NCBI RefSeq assembly: GCF_024612015.1
Contig: NZ_CP102512.1
Location: forward strand, 3,038,001 to 3,102,000
Direction of reading: 5' to 3'
Origin: Streptomyces sp. CA-210063
Lineage (GTDB): Bacteria; Actinomycetota; Actinomycetes; Streptomycetales; Streptomycetaceae
Length of the DNA stretch: 64,000 nucleotides
Positions 46,787 through 56,824 of this stretch are shown in pieces (position 1 is the first letter of the stretch; each line of letters starts with the position of its first letter). The notes below the pieces were generated by a model. The model had not been told where the DNA came from, made no database searches, and saw only the letters and a list, made by a program, of their open reading frames with translations. Position numbers and translations under genes: made by a program.

Positions 46787-48043
46787 TCACGCCTTCCACT
46801 TGTCCCACGCCATGTTCCAGCCGTTGTACCCGTTGTCCGGGTCCACGGTCCGGTCGTTGGAGTTCTTGACGACCACCACGTCACCAATCATCGAGTTGTC
46901 GAAGAACCACGCGCCCGGCGCGCCGCGGTCGTAACCACCGCGGGTGTCACGCAGGCCGATGCAGCCGTGGCTGGCGTTGTAGTTGCCGAAGGCGTCGCCG
47001 CCCCAGTAGTTGCCGTGGATGAAGGTGCCGGAGTTGGTCAGACGCATGGCGTCCGGCACGTCCTTGATGTCGTACTCGCCGCCGTAGCCGACCGTCTCGC
47101 CGTTCATACGGGTCACGCTCAGGCGCTCGCTGATGACCATCTGGCCGTTCCAGGTCTCCATGCCGGGCTTGCCGGTGGTGACCGGGAGGGTCTTGATGAC
47201 CTTGCCGTCCCGCTCGACCTTCATGGTGAGCTTCTTGACGTCGACCGTGGAGACCTGGCTGCGGCCGATGGTGAAGGAGACCTTCTTGTTCTGCTCGCCG
47301 TAGACGCCGTCGCGGCCCTCGACGCCGTCGAGGTTGAGGTCGACGGTGACCTTCGTGCCGGCCTTCCAGTACTTCTCCGGGCGGAAGTCGATGCGGTCGT
47401 TGCCGAACCAGTGGCCCGCGACCTCGACGGCCGGCTCGGTCTTGATGGTGATGGCCTTCTCGACGTCCTTCGGGGCGGTGATGCCCCGCGTGAAGCGGAT
47501 CGAGAACGGCATGCCGACGCCGACCTTCGAGCCGTCCTCGGGAGTGAAGATGCCGACGAAGGTGTTCTTCGGGGTCAGCGTGGTGAAGGACGAGTCCTCG
47601 GCCGCCGCACGCCCCTCGGAGTCCTTCGCGACGGCGTGCACCTTGTACTCGGTGGCCGAGTTGAGATGGATCGACGGCGTCCAACTGGCGCCGTCGCCGG
47701 ATATCTCCCCGGCTATCTTCTCGCCCTTGTCGTTCTCGACCGTGACCTCGGACAGCTTGCCCTTGGCGGCGGTCACCTTGAGGGCGCCGCTGGTCGCCAC
47801 GTCGGCGGCGCCGTTCTTCGGAGCGATGGAGACCACCGCTTCCGAGGCCTTGGTGGCCGCCTTGTCGGAAGCGCTCTTGTCGGAGCCCTTCCCCTTGTCG
47901 CCGTCGGAGCCGGAGTCCGAACCCCCGCCCCCGCCGCACGCGGTGACGGCGAGCAGCATCAGGACCGGCAGCATGGCCAGGACCCCCTTGCGCCGCCGAG
48001 TCCGCGCGCCAACCGACGCCCCCGATATCGGTCGCCCGTTCAA
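46787..48043 (-). CDS. L,D-transpeptidase, Ig-like domain lipoprotein, copy 1
   Basis: A 418-residue protein, TTG start after GGGGAGAACAAGAG. A lipobox ends LMLLAVTAC (Cys36). A Gly/Ser/Lys linker is followed by two Ig-like domains (about 70-285), then the YkuD catalytic domain with IHGNYW and the Cys motif SHGCIGLRD. It cross-links peptidoglycan through 3-3 bonds and resembles mycobacterial LdtMt2. The gene lies next to a second copy with the same layout; the two have separate starts 180 bases apart. Confidence 0.93.
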   Translation of the reverse strand: MNGRPISGASVGARTRRRKGVLAMLPVLMLLAVTACGGGGGSDSGSDGDKGKGSDKSASDKAATKASEAVVSIAPKNGAADVATSGALKVTAAKGKLSEVTVENDKGEKIAGEISGDGASWTPSIHLNSATEYKVHAVAKDSEGRAAAEDSSFTTLTPKNTFVGIFTPEDGSKVGVGMPFSIRFTRGITAPKDVEKAITIKTEPAVEVAGHWFGNDRIDFRPEKYWKAGTKVTVDLNLDGVEGRDGVYGEQNKKVSFTIGRSQVSTVDVKKLTMKVERDGKVIKTLPVTTGKPGMETWNGQMVISERLSVTRMNGETVGYGGEYDIKDVPDAMRLTNSGTFIHGNYWGGDAFGNYNASHGCIGLRDTRGGYDRGAPGAWFFDNSMIGDVVVVKNSNDRTVDPDNGYNGWNMAWDKWKA

Positions 48044-48223
48044 CTCTTGTTCTCCCCTCGCACGGCCTGATCAGGCCCGCACCCCTACGCGCAGCGTGCG
48101 CGTACGCACGTACATTAACCAGATGATCGGGATGGTTTGGCCTCGGTGCATGTCACCGTTCAGTCCCAACTTGAACAATCCCCAGCCCGCTGGTCCCCCC
48201 GGCGCGGGTGCGCCTATGTCGGT

Positions 48224-49450
48224 CTACTTCACCGAGGCACCCGCTTTCCATTCCTTCCAGCCCATGTTCCACCCTCCGAGCCCGTTGTCGGGAGCGACCT
48301 TTTTGTCGTTGCTGTTGACCACCTCGACGACGTCCCCGATGAGGCTGCGGTCGAAGAACCAGCCCGCGGGGGTGCTCGAACTGCCGCCCTTCACATCGCG
48401 CAGGCCCACGCAGCCGTGGCTGACATTGGCCCTGCCGAAGGCGTCCGGGGCCCAGTAGTTGCCGTGCAGGAAGGTGCCGGAGGTGGTGAGGCGCATGGCG
48501 TGCGGGACGTCCGGGATGTCGTACTCGCCCTTGCCGTTCGCCTTCTTGAAGCCGACGGTGGCACCGTTCATCCGGGTCACCTCCAGCATCTCGGTGACGA
48601 CCATCTTCCCGTTGTACGTGGTGGTCCTGGGCGCCCCGGCCGTGATGGGGAGGGTGGCGAGGACCCCGTCGCCGCGCTCGACGCGCATGGTGTGCCTGGC
48701 GGCGTCGACGAGGCTGACCTGGTGGCGGCCGACGGTGAACGAGAAGGTCTTGTACTGCTGGCCGTAGACGCCGGGCCTGCCCTCGACGTCGCGCAGCCGC
48801 AGGCCGACGGTGACCTTCGTGCCGGGCTTCCAGTAGTGCTCGGGCCGGAAGTCCAGACGGTTCCTGCCGAACCAGTGCGGGCGGACCTCGACGGCCGGTT
48901 CCGCGGTCACGTCGACGGCGCGTTCGACGGCCGCGCGGTTCTCGATCTCCCGGTTGAACTCCAGGGAGACGATCATCCCGGTGCCGACGGTGGACCGGTT
49001 CTCCGGGGTGACGTACGCGATGAAGCGCTCGTCGGGGACGTACGTCGTGAACGTGACGTGCCGTGCCGAGCGGCGGCCGTGGCCGTCGAGGGCGACCGCG
49101 TCGACGGTGTACCTGGCGGCCAGCGCGAGCTTCTGTGAGCCGGTGGGGCGCCAGGTCAGTCCGTCGGCGGACATCCGCCCCGGTACGGGTGACTCCTGCG
49201 CGTCCTGGGACTTCACCACCTTGACGGACTCCAGGCGCCCGCTGGGCACCCGTACTTCGAAGCGCTGCTCCGGGCGCACGCCCTTGCTGCCGTCCTCCGG
49301 TGAGACCCGGATCGTGTCGTCGGGCGCCTTTTCGCTGGTCAGGGGCGATCCGGCGGTGCATCCGGCGGCCCCGGCCAGCAGGCCGGCCCAGATGAGTGCG
49401 GCGGCCAGGGCGGCCCCGGCCCGGCGCGCGTGCGTCTGTGCGTGGTTCAC
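48224..49450 (-). CDS. L,D-transpeptidase, Ig-like domain lipoprotein, copy 2
   Basis: A 408-residue protein. The GTG at 49450 gives a signal with a lipobox ending LLAGAAGC (Cys31); longer in-frame starts cross the divergent intergenic repeat. The two Ig-like domains and the catalytic block (LHGNYWAPDAFG, VSHGCVGLRD) parallel copy 1. It uses the same 3-3 cross-linking chemistry. A tandem pair suggests a duplication with different timing or substrates. Confidence 0.92.
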   Translation of the reverse strand: MNHAQTHARRAGAALAAALIWAGLLAGAAGCTAGSPLTSEKAPDDTIRVSPEDGSKGVRPEQRFEVRVPSGRLESVKVVKSQDAQESPVPGRMSADGLTWRPTGSQKLALAARYTVDAVALDGHGRRSARHVTFTTYVPDERFIAYVTPENRSTVGTGMIVSLEFNREIENRAAVERAVDVTAEPAVEVRPHWFGRNRLDFRPEHYWKPGTKVTVGLRLRDVEGRPGVYGQQYKTFSFTVGRHQVSLVDAARHTMRVERGDGVLATLPITAGAPRTTTYNGKMVVTEMLEVTRMNGATVGFKKANGKGEYDIPDVPHAMRLTTSGTFLHGNYWAPDAFGRANVSHGCVGLRDVKGGSSSTPAGWFFDRSLIGDVVEVVNSNDKKVAPDNGLGGWNMGWKEWKAGASVK

Positions 49451-49543
49451 GTGCGGCCCAACGACGGCGCACGCCCCCGGGAAACGTGAGTGCGAGGCGT
49501 GCTCTGGGCAGAACCCTTGGGAGGACGACGCGACGGGGAGCAA

Positions 49544-49617
49544 GGGCCTGTCCGTCGGATCGGGCCGGCTCCGGGCGACAGCGCCTGGCCGCCGGGCCCG
49601 ATCCGACGAGCAGGCCC
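49544..49617. repeat. Large inverted repeat between the transpeptidase and glgX
   Basis: Two 23-base arms (49544-49566 and 49595-49617) match at 21 positions and flank a 28-base GC-rich loop. It lies in the divergent promoter gap. It could form a cruciform or RNA hairpin in the glgX leader, or be a dispersed repeat. Confidence 0.75.
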
Positions 49618-49675
49618 TGGGCTGGGACACCTGGCTCCCTTTCCTGTCGCCCCACCGAGCCGCGGGAGGCCTGAG

Positions 49676-51940
<2,265 letters not shown>

Positions 51941-51949
51941 CGTCATACC

Positions 51950-52315
51950 GGGCCAGCTCTCCTACCAGTCGCGGGAGTTCGCGCCGTCGGACGGGTCGAA
52001 GGACTGGTGGAGGCCCACCACGGCGGTGATTGGCGTCACTGACCAGGAGTTGGCGGGCGGAGATGTGCGTGCGGGCGAAGAGGGTGAGCACGGCGTTTGC
52101 GATCTCGTCGGTGCCCGGAGAGGGAGATACGGCCGTCCCTGTACCCGATCGCCGTGAGCGCAGGCAGCGCGTTCAGGCCATGGTCGTCCAGCGGGGGCGG
52201 AGGGCGTGAAGCTGACGACGGTGGCGCCTCATATCTCCTTCGAGGAGACCGCCGACTCAGGCCGGTGGGGGAACCGCAGGCCCCTTGGGGGCGGCGGGGA
52301 GCAGCCGGGGCGGCC
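51950..52315 (-). pseudogene. C-terminal remnant of an ABC transporter ATPase, cut by IS200/IS605
   Basis: Read in shifting frames on the minus strand, this stretch gives a GSPTGLSRR block, then TVVSFTPSAPPLDD, LNALPALTAIGYRDGRISLSG and, after a frame change, TDEIANAVLTLFARTHISAR, QLLVSDAN. This matches the C-terminal domain of DrrA-type ABC ATPases. It belongs to the N-terminal part at 54065-54647. At least two frameshifts are present, so the gene is dead. Confidence 0.7.
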
Positions 52316-52370
52316 ACCTCACACGTACGGGTGAGGTTCAGGATCCAGAGGGTTCATCTACAGGTGGCGT

Positions 52371-52814
52371 TTGTATATTCGTCGTGTGGCTGTGACCAGG
52401 AAGGTTCGCCGGTTCTCCGGCGGCGTGCATGACCTCGGGCTACACGTGGTGTGGTGCTCGAAGTACCGCCGTCCGGTCCTCGGCGGCCGAGTGGCGGCAC
52501 GCCTTGAGGAACTGATCCGGCAGAAGGCTGATGAACGGGGGTGGGAGATCGTGGCGCTCGACGTGATGCCCGACCACGTCCACCTGTTCGTCAAGCATGA
52601 CGCGAAGTCACCGGCCTCGTACATCGCGAACCAGTTCAAAGGCTTCACGTCCCGCGTGCTGCGTGAGGAGTTCCCGCATCTGAGGTCGAAGCTTCCGACG
52701 CTGTGGTCGTCGTCGTACTTCGCGGCCTCCGTCGGCGCGGTGAGCGCCGGGACGGTGCAGAAGTACATCGACACCCAGTGGGAACGCCCCTGGAAGAAGG
52801 AGGGGCAGGCGTGA
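52371..52814 (+). CDS. tnpA: IS200/IS605 transposase TnpA (Y1 HUH)
   Basis: A 147-residue protein, TTG start at 52371 after AGGTGG (GTG 52386 is possible). The HUH motif is MPDHVHLFV and the catalytic tyrosine is in VQKYIDTQW. HVVWCSKYRRPVLGGR is also typical. All key residues are present, so it may be active. It overlaps tnpB by four bases. Confidence 0.94.
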   Translation: MYIRRVAVTRKVRRFSGGVHDLGLHVVWCSKYRRPVLGGRVAARLEELIRQKADERGWEIVALDVMPDHVHLFVKHDAKSPASYIANQFKGFTSRVLREEFPHLRSKLPTLWSSSYFAASVGAVSAGTVQKYIDTQWERPWKKEGQA

Positions 52815-54019
52815 TCCGCGCGTACAAGTTCCTCCTGCGCCCCACCGCCCGTCAGACGGCCGCGCTGGGCGACATGCTGCGGGACCACTGCTCGCTGTAC
52901 AACGGCGCGCTTCAGGAACGCCGGGACGCCTACCGGCACAGCTCGAAGTCGCCCGTCCGCTACGGCGACCAGTCCGCCCAGCTCAAGGACATCCGGGCGT
53001 TCGACGCGGAGCGCCAGGGGCGTTGGTCGTTCTCCTCCCAGCAGGCCACGCTGCGCCGCTTGGACAAGGCCTTCCAAGCGTTCTTCCGCCGCGTGAAGAA
53101 CGGCGAGACTCCGGGCTACCCCAGGTTCAAGGGCGTCGGGCACTTCGACACCGTCGTCTTCCCCAAGGACGGTGACGGCTGCCGCTGGGACTCGACCCCA
53201 CACGACCCACACACCCGCGTCCGCCTCCAGGGCGTCGGGCACCTCCGCGTGCACCAGCACCGGCCCATCAAGGGCCGGGTGAAGACGATCGCGGTCAAGC
53301 GCGAGGGGAACCGCTGGTACGTGGTCCTCTCCTGCGACGACGTCCCCGCCGAGCCCCTCCCTCCGACGGGGGCGGTGGTCGGCATCGACCTGGGCGTCAC
53401 GCACTTTTTGACCACCTCGGACGGCCAACACGTCGCCAACCCTCGCTTCCTCGACGCGATGGCCGCTGAGCTGGCCGAAGCACAGCGGCACCTCGCCACG
53501 TTTCCCAAGCGGACCCGGCAGCGCAGCAAACGCCACCGCGCCGCGGCCCGGAAAGTCGCCAAGCTGCACACGAAGATCCGCCGTCAGCGCGCCGACTTCC
53601 ATCACAAGACCGCCCGCGCCCTGGTACGCGACCACGACGCGGTCGCGCACGAGCGTCTGAACACGGCGGGCATGACCCGCACACCCAAGCCCAAGCCCGA
53701 CCACGCAGACAGGGGCGCCTTCCTTCCGAACGGCGCCGCCGCCAAGGCCGGCCTCAACCGCAGCATTCTCGACGCGGGTTGGACGCAGTTCCTCCAGATC
53801 CTGGCGAACAAGGCTGAGAGCGCCGGTCGCCTCGTGGTTCCGGTGGACGCGCGCAACACCTCCCGCACGTGCCTCGCATGCGGGCACGCCGCGAAGGAGA
53901 ACCGCGCCACCCAAGCGAAGTTCGCATGTGTCAGATGCGGGTTCACCGCGAACGCGGATCACGTCGGCGCAACGAACGTCCTCAACAGGGCCGGGCTGGT
54001 CCTCTGCGACGTGGCCTAA
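52811..54019 (+). CDS. tnpB: TnpB RNA-guided nuclease of IS605 family
   Basis: A 402-residue, full-length TnpB with a GTG start. RuvC motifs are GIDLGVTHFL (Asp), the HERLNTAG segment (Glu) and NADHVGATN (Asp). The zinc finger is CLACGH with CVRCGF. TnpB proteins use an RNA from the transposon's right end to guide DNA cutting, which helps keep the element. No frameshift or missing key residue is seen. Confidence 0.94.
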   Translation: MIRAYKFLLRPTARQTAALGDMLRDHCSLYNGALQERRDAYRHSSKSPVRYGDQSAQLKDIRAFDAERQGRWSFSSQQATLRRLDKAFQAFFRRVKNGETPGYPRFKGVGHFDTVVFPKDGDGCRWDSTPHDPHTRVRLQGVGHLRVHQHRPIKGRVKTIAVKREGNRWYVVLSCDDVPAEPLPPTGAVVGIDLGVTHFLTTSDGQHVANPRFLDAMAAELAEAQRHLATFPKRTRQRSKRHRAAARKVAKLHTKIRRQRADFHHKTARALVRDHDAVAHERLNTAGMTRTPKPKPDHADRGAFLPNGAAAKAGLNRSILDAGWTQFLQILANKAESAGRLVVPVDARNTSRTCLACGHAAKENRATQAKFACVRCGFTANADHVGATNVLNRAGLVLCDVA

Positions 54020-54064
54020 CCACCGACACAGGAAGCCCGCGCGGTGACGCGCGGGCGGAGTCAC
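54020..54064 (+). ncRNA. IS right-end hairpin and possible omega-RNA 3' end
   Basis: CCCGCGC (54036-54042) pairs with GCGCGGG (54049-54055). The hairpin and the ending GGAGTCAC are right-end features of IS605-type elements. In known systems the guide RNA spans the end of tnpB and this right end, with the guide taken from beyond the border. Here that would be the ABC ATPase sequence GAAGTGGGTGACGAGG. Confidence 0.5.
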
Positions 54065-54647
54065 GAAGTGGGTGACGAGGAGGACGGTCACACCGCCCCG
54101 CGCGGATGTCCTCGATCAGCGCCCAGGTGTCCCGGCGGGCGCGCGGGTCCAGGCCGGTGGTCAGCTCGTCCAGGACGACGATCCGGGGGTTGCCGATGAG
54201 CGCGAGCGCGATGAACAGGCGCTGCTTCTGGCCGCCGGACAGCTTGGCGAACCGGGTGGTGAGTTTGGCGGTCAGGCCGAGGCGTTCGGCGAGGGGCCGC
54301 CAGTCGAGCGGGCTCGGGTAGAAGGCGGCGTACAGCTCCAGCGCCTCGCGGACGGTGAGCTTGGCCTGCAGCTCGCTCTCCTGGAGCTGCGCGCCGAGCA
54401 CCCGGCGGGTGGCCTCGTGCTCGGCGACGGGGTCGAGACCGGCGACCCTGACCCGGCCGGCGTCGGGCACCCGCAGGCCCTCGACGCATTCGACGGTGGT
54501 GGTCTTGCCGGCGCCGTTCGGGCCGAGGATCCCGAAGATCTCGCCCTCCTCGACGGTGAAGGAGACCCCGCCGACGACGTTCCGGCCGCCGTAGGACTTG
54601 CGCAGGTCGGTGACCTCGATGACGGGTGTGGACGACATGGGTGGCAT
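54065..54647 (-). pseudogene. ABC transporter ATPase (DrrA-like), N-terminal part, interrupted
   Basis: From ATG 54647 (or 54638) the sequence is a normal ABC ATPase: Walker A LGPNGAGKTTT, the Q-loop GAQLQES, signature KLSGGQKQR and Walker B RIVVLDELTTGLD. Near 54096 one extra G shifts the frame just before the H-loop. In the shifted frame the H-loop reads VTVLLVTHF and then ends at the insertion sequence. The C-terminal domain is left as a remnant at 51950-52315. The gene once formed part of a drug/antibiotic exporter; no permease partner remains here. Confidence 0.82.
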
Positions 54648-54752
54648 ACGTCGAGAATCCCGGCGGAGCGCGTGTGAACACATCGGCCGTCGCGCTCGAA
54701 CGGACATCAACCGATCGGCTGATGCCCTGATACGACACCACGCCCGCGCAGG

Positions 54753-54795
54753 TCGTAGGATCGACGACGCCGAGCAGGTCGTAGGACCGACGACC
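54753..54795. promoter_or_regulatory. Two palindromic 17-bp repeats, candidate operator of the ABC exporter
   Basis: GTCGTAGGATCGACGAC (54753-54769) and GTCGTAGGACCGACGAC (54779-54795) are direct repeats, and each is an imperfect palindrome. They are 26 bases apart start to start and lie about 62-104 bases upstream of the exporter start. Confidence 0.65.
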
Positions 54796-54856
54796 GAGCA
54801 CGGTCCGGCCAAAACTCGGTGGGCGTTGTCAGTGGCGATCCGTAGGCTCGCAGCTG

Positions 54857-56824
54857 ATGCCCACGACACGTGCAACCGCCGAGGAACCCGACCAGAACCA
54901 GGCACCGGAGCAGGCCCAGGCACCCGAGCAGGCCGCGGAGCGGGAGCCGGCCCCGGCACCGGAGCAGGCCGAGGGGCGGTCCGCCGTACGCACGCTGCTG
55001 CGGCTGTGGCCGTATGTCCGGCCCGTGCGGGCGCGGCTGACCGTCGCCGCGTTCGTCGCGATAATCGCCTCCTGCGTGGGCCTTTTCATCCCCCTCGTCC
55101 TGAAGTGGATGGTGGACGGGCCGATCGCCGACCGGGACCCGGCGGGTGTGTGGCTCGGTGCGCTCTACCTGCTGCTGCTCGGCCTCGCCGAGGCACTGCT
55201 GTTCGGGTTGCGGCGGTGGCTCGTGGCCCGGCCCCTCGCCGGGGTCGAGGCGACGATGCGTGCGGACCTGTACCGGCATCTGCAACGCCTGCCGGTCGCC
55301 TTCCACGACCGCTGGGCCTCCGGGCAGCTGCTCTCGCGCGGCACGACCGACCTGATGCTGCTGCGGATGTTCCTGGCCTTCCCGCTGACATTCTTGCTGG
55401 TCAACGCGGTGACCATCGTTGTCGGCGTCATCATCATGCTGATCCAGGACTGGACCCTCGGCCTCGTCATCCTGGGCCCCGTGGTTCCCGTGATCGTCAC
55501 CTGCGTCGTCTTCGAGAAGAAGTACGCCGCCGTCGCGCGCCGCGCGCAGGACCAGGTCGGCGACCTGACGACGGTCGTCGAGGAGAGCGTCCTCGGGATC
55601 CGCATCATCAAGGGGTTCGGGCGGCACCGGAGCCAGGCGCGGGCGTTCCGTGAGCTGTCACGGACGCTGCGGGGGACGGAGCTGCGCAAGGCACGTCTGC
55701 TGTCGACGATCTGGGGCATCATCATCACCCTCCCCGAACTGGCCATCGGGGCGGCCCTCGTCCTCGGTGTGATCCAGGTCGCCGACGGGGCGCTGTCGGC
55801 GGGCACGCTGGTCGCCTTCCTGTCCACGGCACTCGCCCTGCGGTGGCCCGTGGACTCGATCGGCTTCCTGCTGGCGATGAGCCAGGAGGCGGCGACGGCG
55901 ACGGAGCGGTATTTCGAGGTGATGGACGAGAAGCCGGAGTCCAGTGCCGCCGAGGGTTCCAGTGGCCCGGCGCTCGCGTCGGCCGGGGGTGGGATCCGCC
56001 GCTCGGCGGTTCGAGGTGCCGCTGCGCCCACCCGTGCCGCCCCAGCGGCACGACTGCCCGCAGCTGGAGCAGCGGCGGAGGGCGGCCTGCGGTTCCACGA
56101 CGTCACGTTCCGCTACCCCGACGCCGCTCCCGACACGCCCCCCACCCTCGACCACATCGACCTCCACATCCGCCCCGGCGAGTCCATGGCCCTGGTCGGC
56201 TCCACCGGCTCCGGCAAGACGACCCTCACCGCCCTCGTCCCCCGCCTCCACGAGGTGACGAGCGGCCGTATCACGCTGGACGGCGAGGACATCACCGAGA
56301 TGTCGCGGGAGGAGCTGCGCGCGAAGGTGTCCGTGGCCTTCGAGGAACCCACCCTCTTCTCCGCGACCGTCGGCGAGAACGTCCTCATGGGCGCCCACCC
56401 CGACGCGGGCGAGCCCGAACTGAACCGCGCCCTGGCCATCGCACAGGCGGAGTTCACCCACGCACTCCCCCAGGGCACCGCCACCCAGGTGGGCGAACAG
56501 GGCCTCAGCCTCTCCGGCGGCCAGCGGCAGCGCCTCGCGCTGGCGCGGGCGGTGGTCGGCCGCCCCCGCTTCCTGGTGCTGGACGACCCGCTGTCCGCGC
56601 TGGACGTGCACACGGAGGCCGCGGTGGAGGCCGCGCTGCGCCGCGTGCTCGCGGAGACGACCGGGCTGATCGTGGCGCACCGCCCGTCGACGGTCCTGCT
56701 CGCCGACCGCGTGGCGCTGCTCTCCGGCGGCCGTATCGCCGCGGTGGGCACCCACCACGAACTGCTGCGCACCAACGCGGAGTACGCCCATCTGATGTCG
56801 GGAACCGAGGAGGACGAGCGATGA
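54857..56824 (+). CDS. Heterodimeric ABC exporter half, pair 1, degenerate-site subunit
   Basis: A 655-residue half-transporter: a Glu/Pro-rich start, six membrane helices (about 55-335), an Ala/Pro linker (about 365-415) and an ATPase domain. Walker A GSTGSGKTT (448-456) and LSGGQRQRL are good. The Q-loop reads AFEEPTLFS (Glu for Gln) and Walker B ends LDDPLSALD (Asp for the catalytic Glu). Such changes mark the non-catalytic site in heterodimeric exporters. The gene overlaps its partner by four bases (ATGA). The substrate is not known. Confidence 0.92.
   Translation: MPTTRATAEEPDQNQAPEQAQAPEQAAEREPAPAPEQAEGRSAVRTLLRLWPYVRPVRARLTVAAFVAIIASCVGLFIPLVLKWMVDGPIADRDPAGVWLGALYLLLLGLAEALLFGLRRWLVARPLAGVEATMRADLYRHLQRLPVAFHDRWASGQLLSRGTTDLMLLRMFLAFPLTFLLVNAVTIVVGVIIMLIQDWTLGLVILGPVVPVIVTCVVFEKKYAAVARRAQDQVGDLTTVVEESVLGIRIIKGFGRHRSQARAFRELSRTLRGTELRKARLLSTIWGIIITLPELAIGAALVLGVIQVADGALSAGTLVAFLSTALALRWPVDSIGFLLAMSQEAATATERYFEVMDEKPESSAAEGSSGPALASAGGGIRRSAVRGAAAPTRAAPAARLPAAGAAAEGGLRFHDVTFRYPDAAPDTPPTLDHIDLHIRPGESMALVGSTGSGKTTLTALVPRLHEVTSGRITLDGEDITEMSREELRAKVSVAFEEPTLFSATVGENVLMGAHPDAGEPELNRALAIAQAEFTHALPQGTATQVGEQGLSLSGGQRQRLALARAVVGRPRFLVLDDPLSALDVHTEAAVEAALRRVLAETTGLIVAHRPSTVLLADRVALLSGGRIAAVGTHHELLRTNAEYAHLMSGTEEDER

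Larger units (their letters stand above)
52316..54064 (+). mobile_element. IS200/IS605 family insertion sequence
   Basis: About 1.75 kb with tnpA and tnpB in the same direction and overlapping by four bases. The right end is the GCCCGCGC hairpin ending GGAGTCAC (54064), directly followed by the ABC ATPase N-terminal part. The left end is less certain. It lies near CCTCAC-ACGTACG-GGTGAGG (about 52317-52336), just after the ATPase C-terminal remnant. These elements transpose as single strands and leave no target duplication; none is seen. Confidence 0.85.

Noticed and set aside
49490..49675. Longer N-terminus for glgX beginning at 49490
   Set aside because: It would translate through the large inverted repeat; GTG 49676 has a good GGGAGG site and the family fold begins after it.
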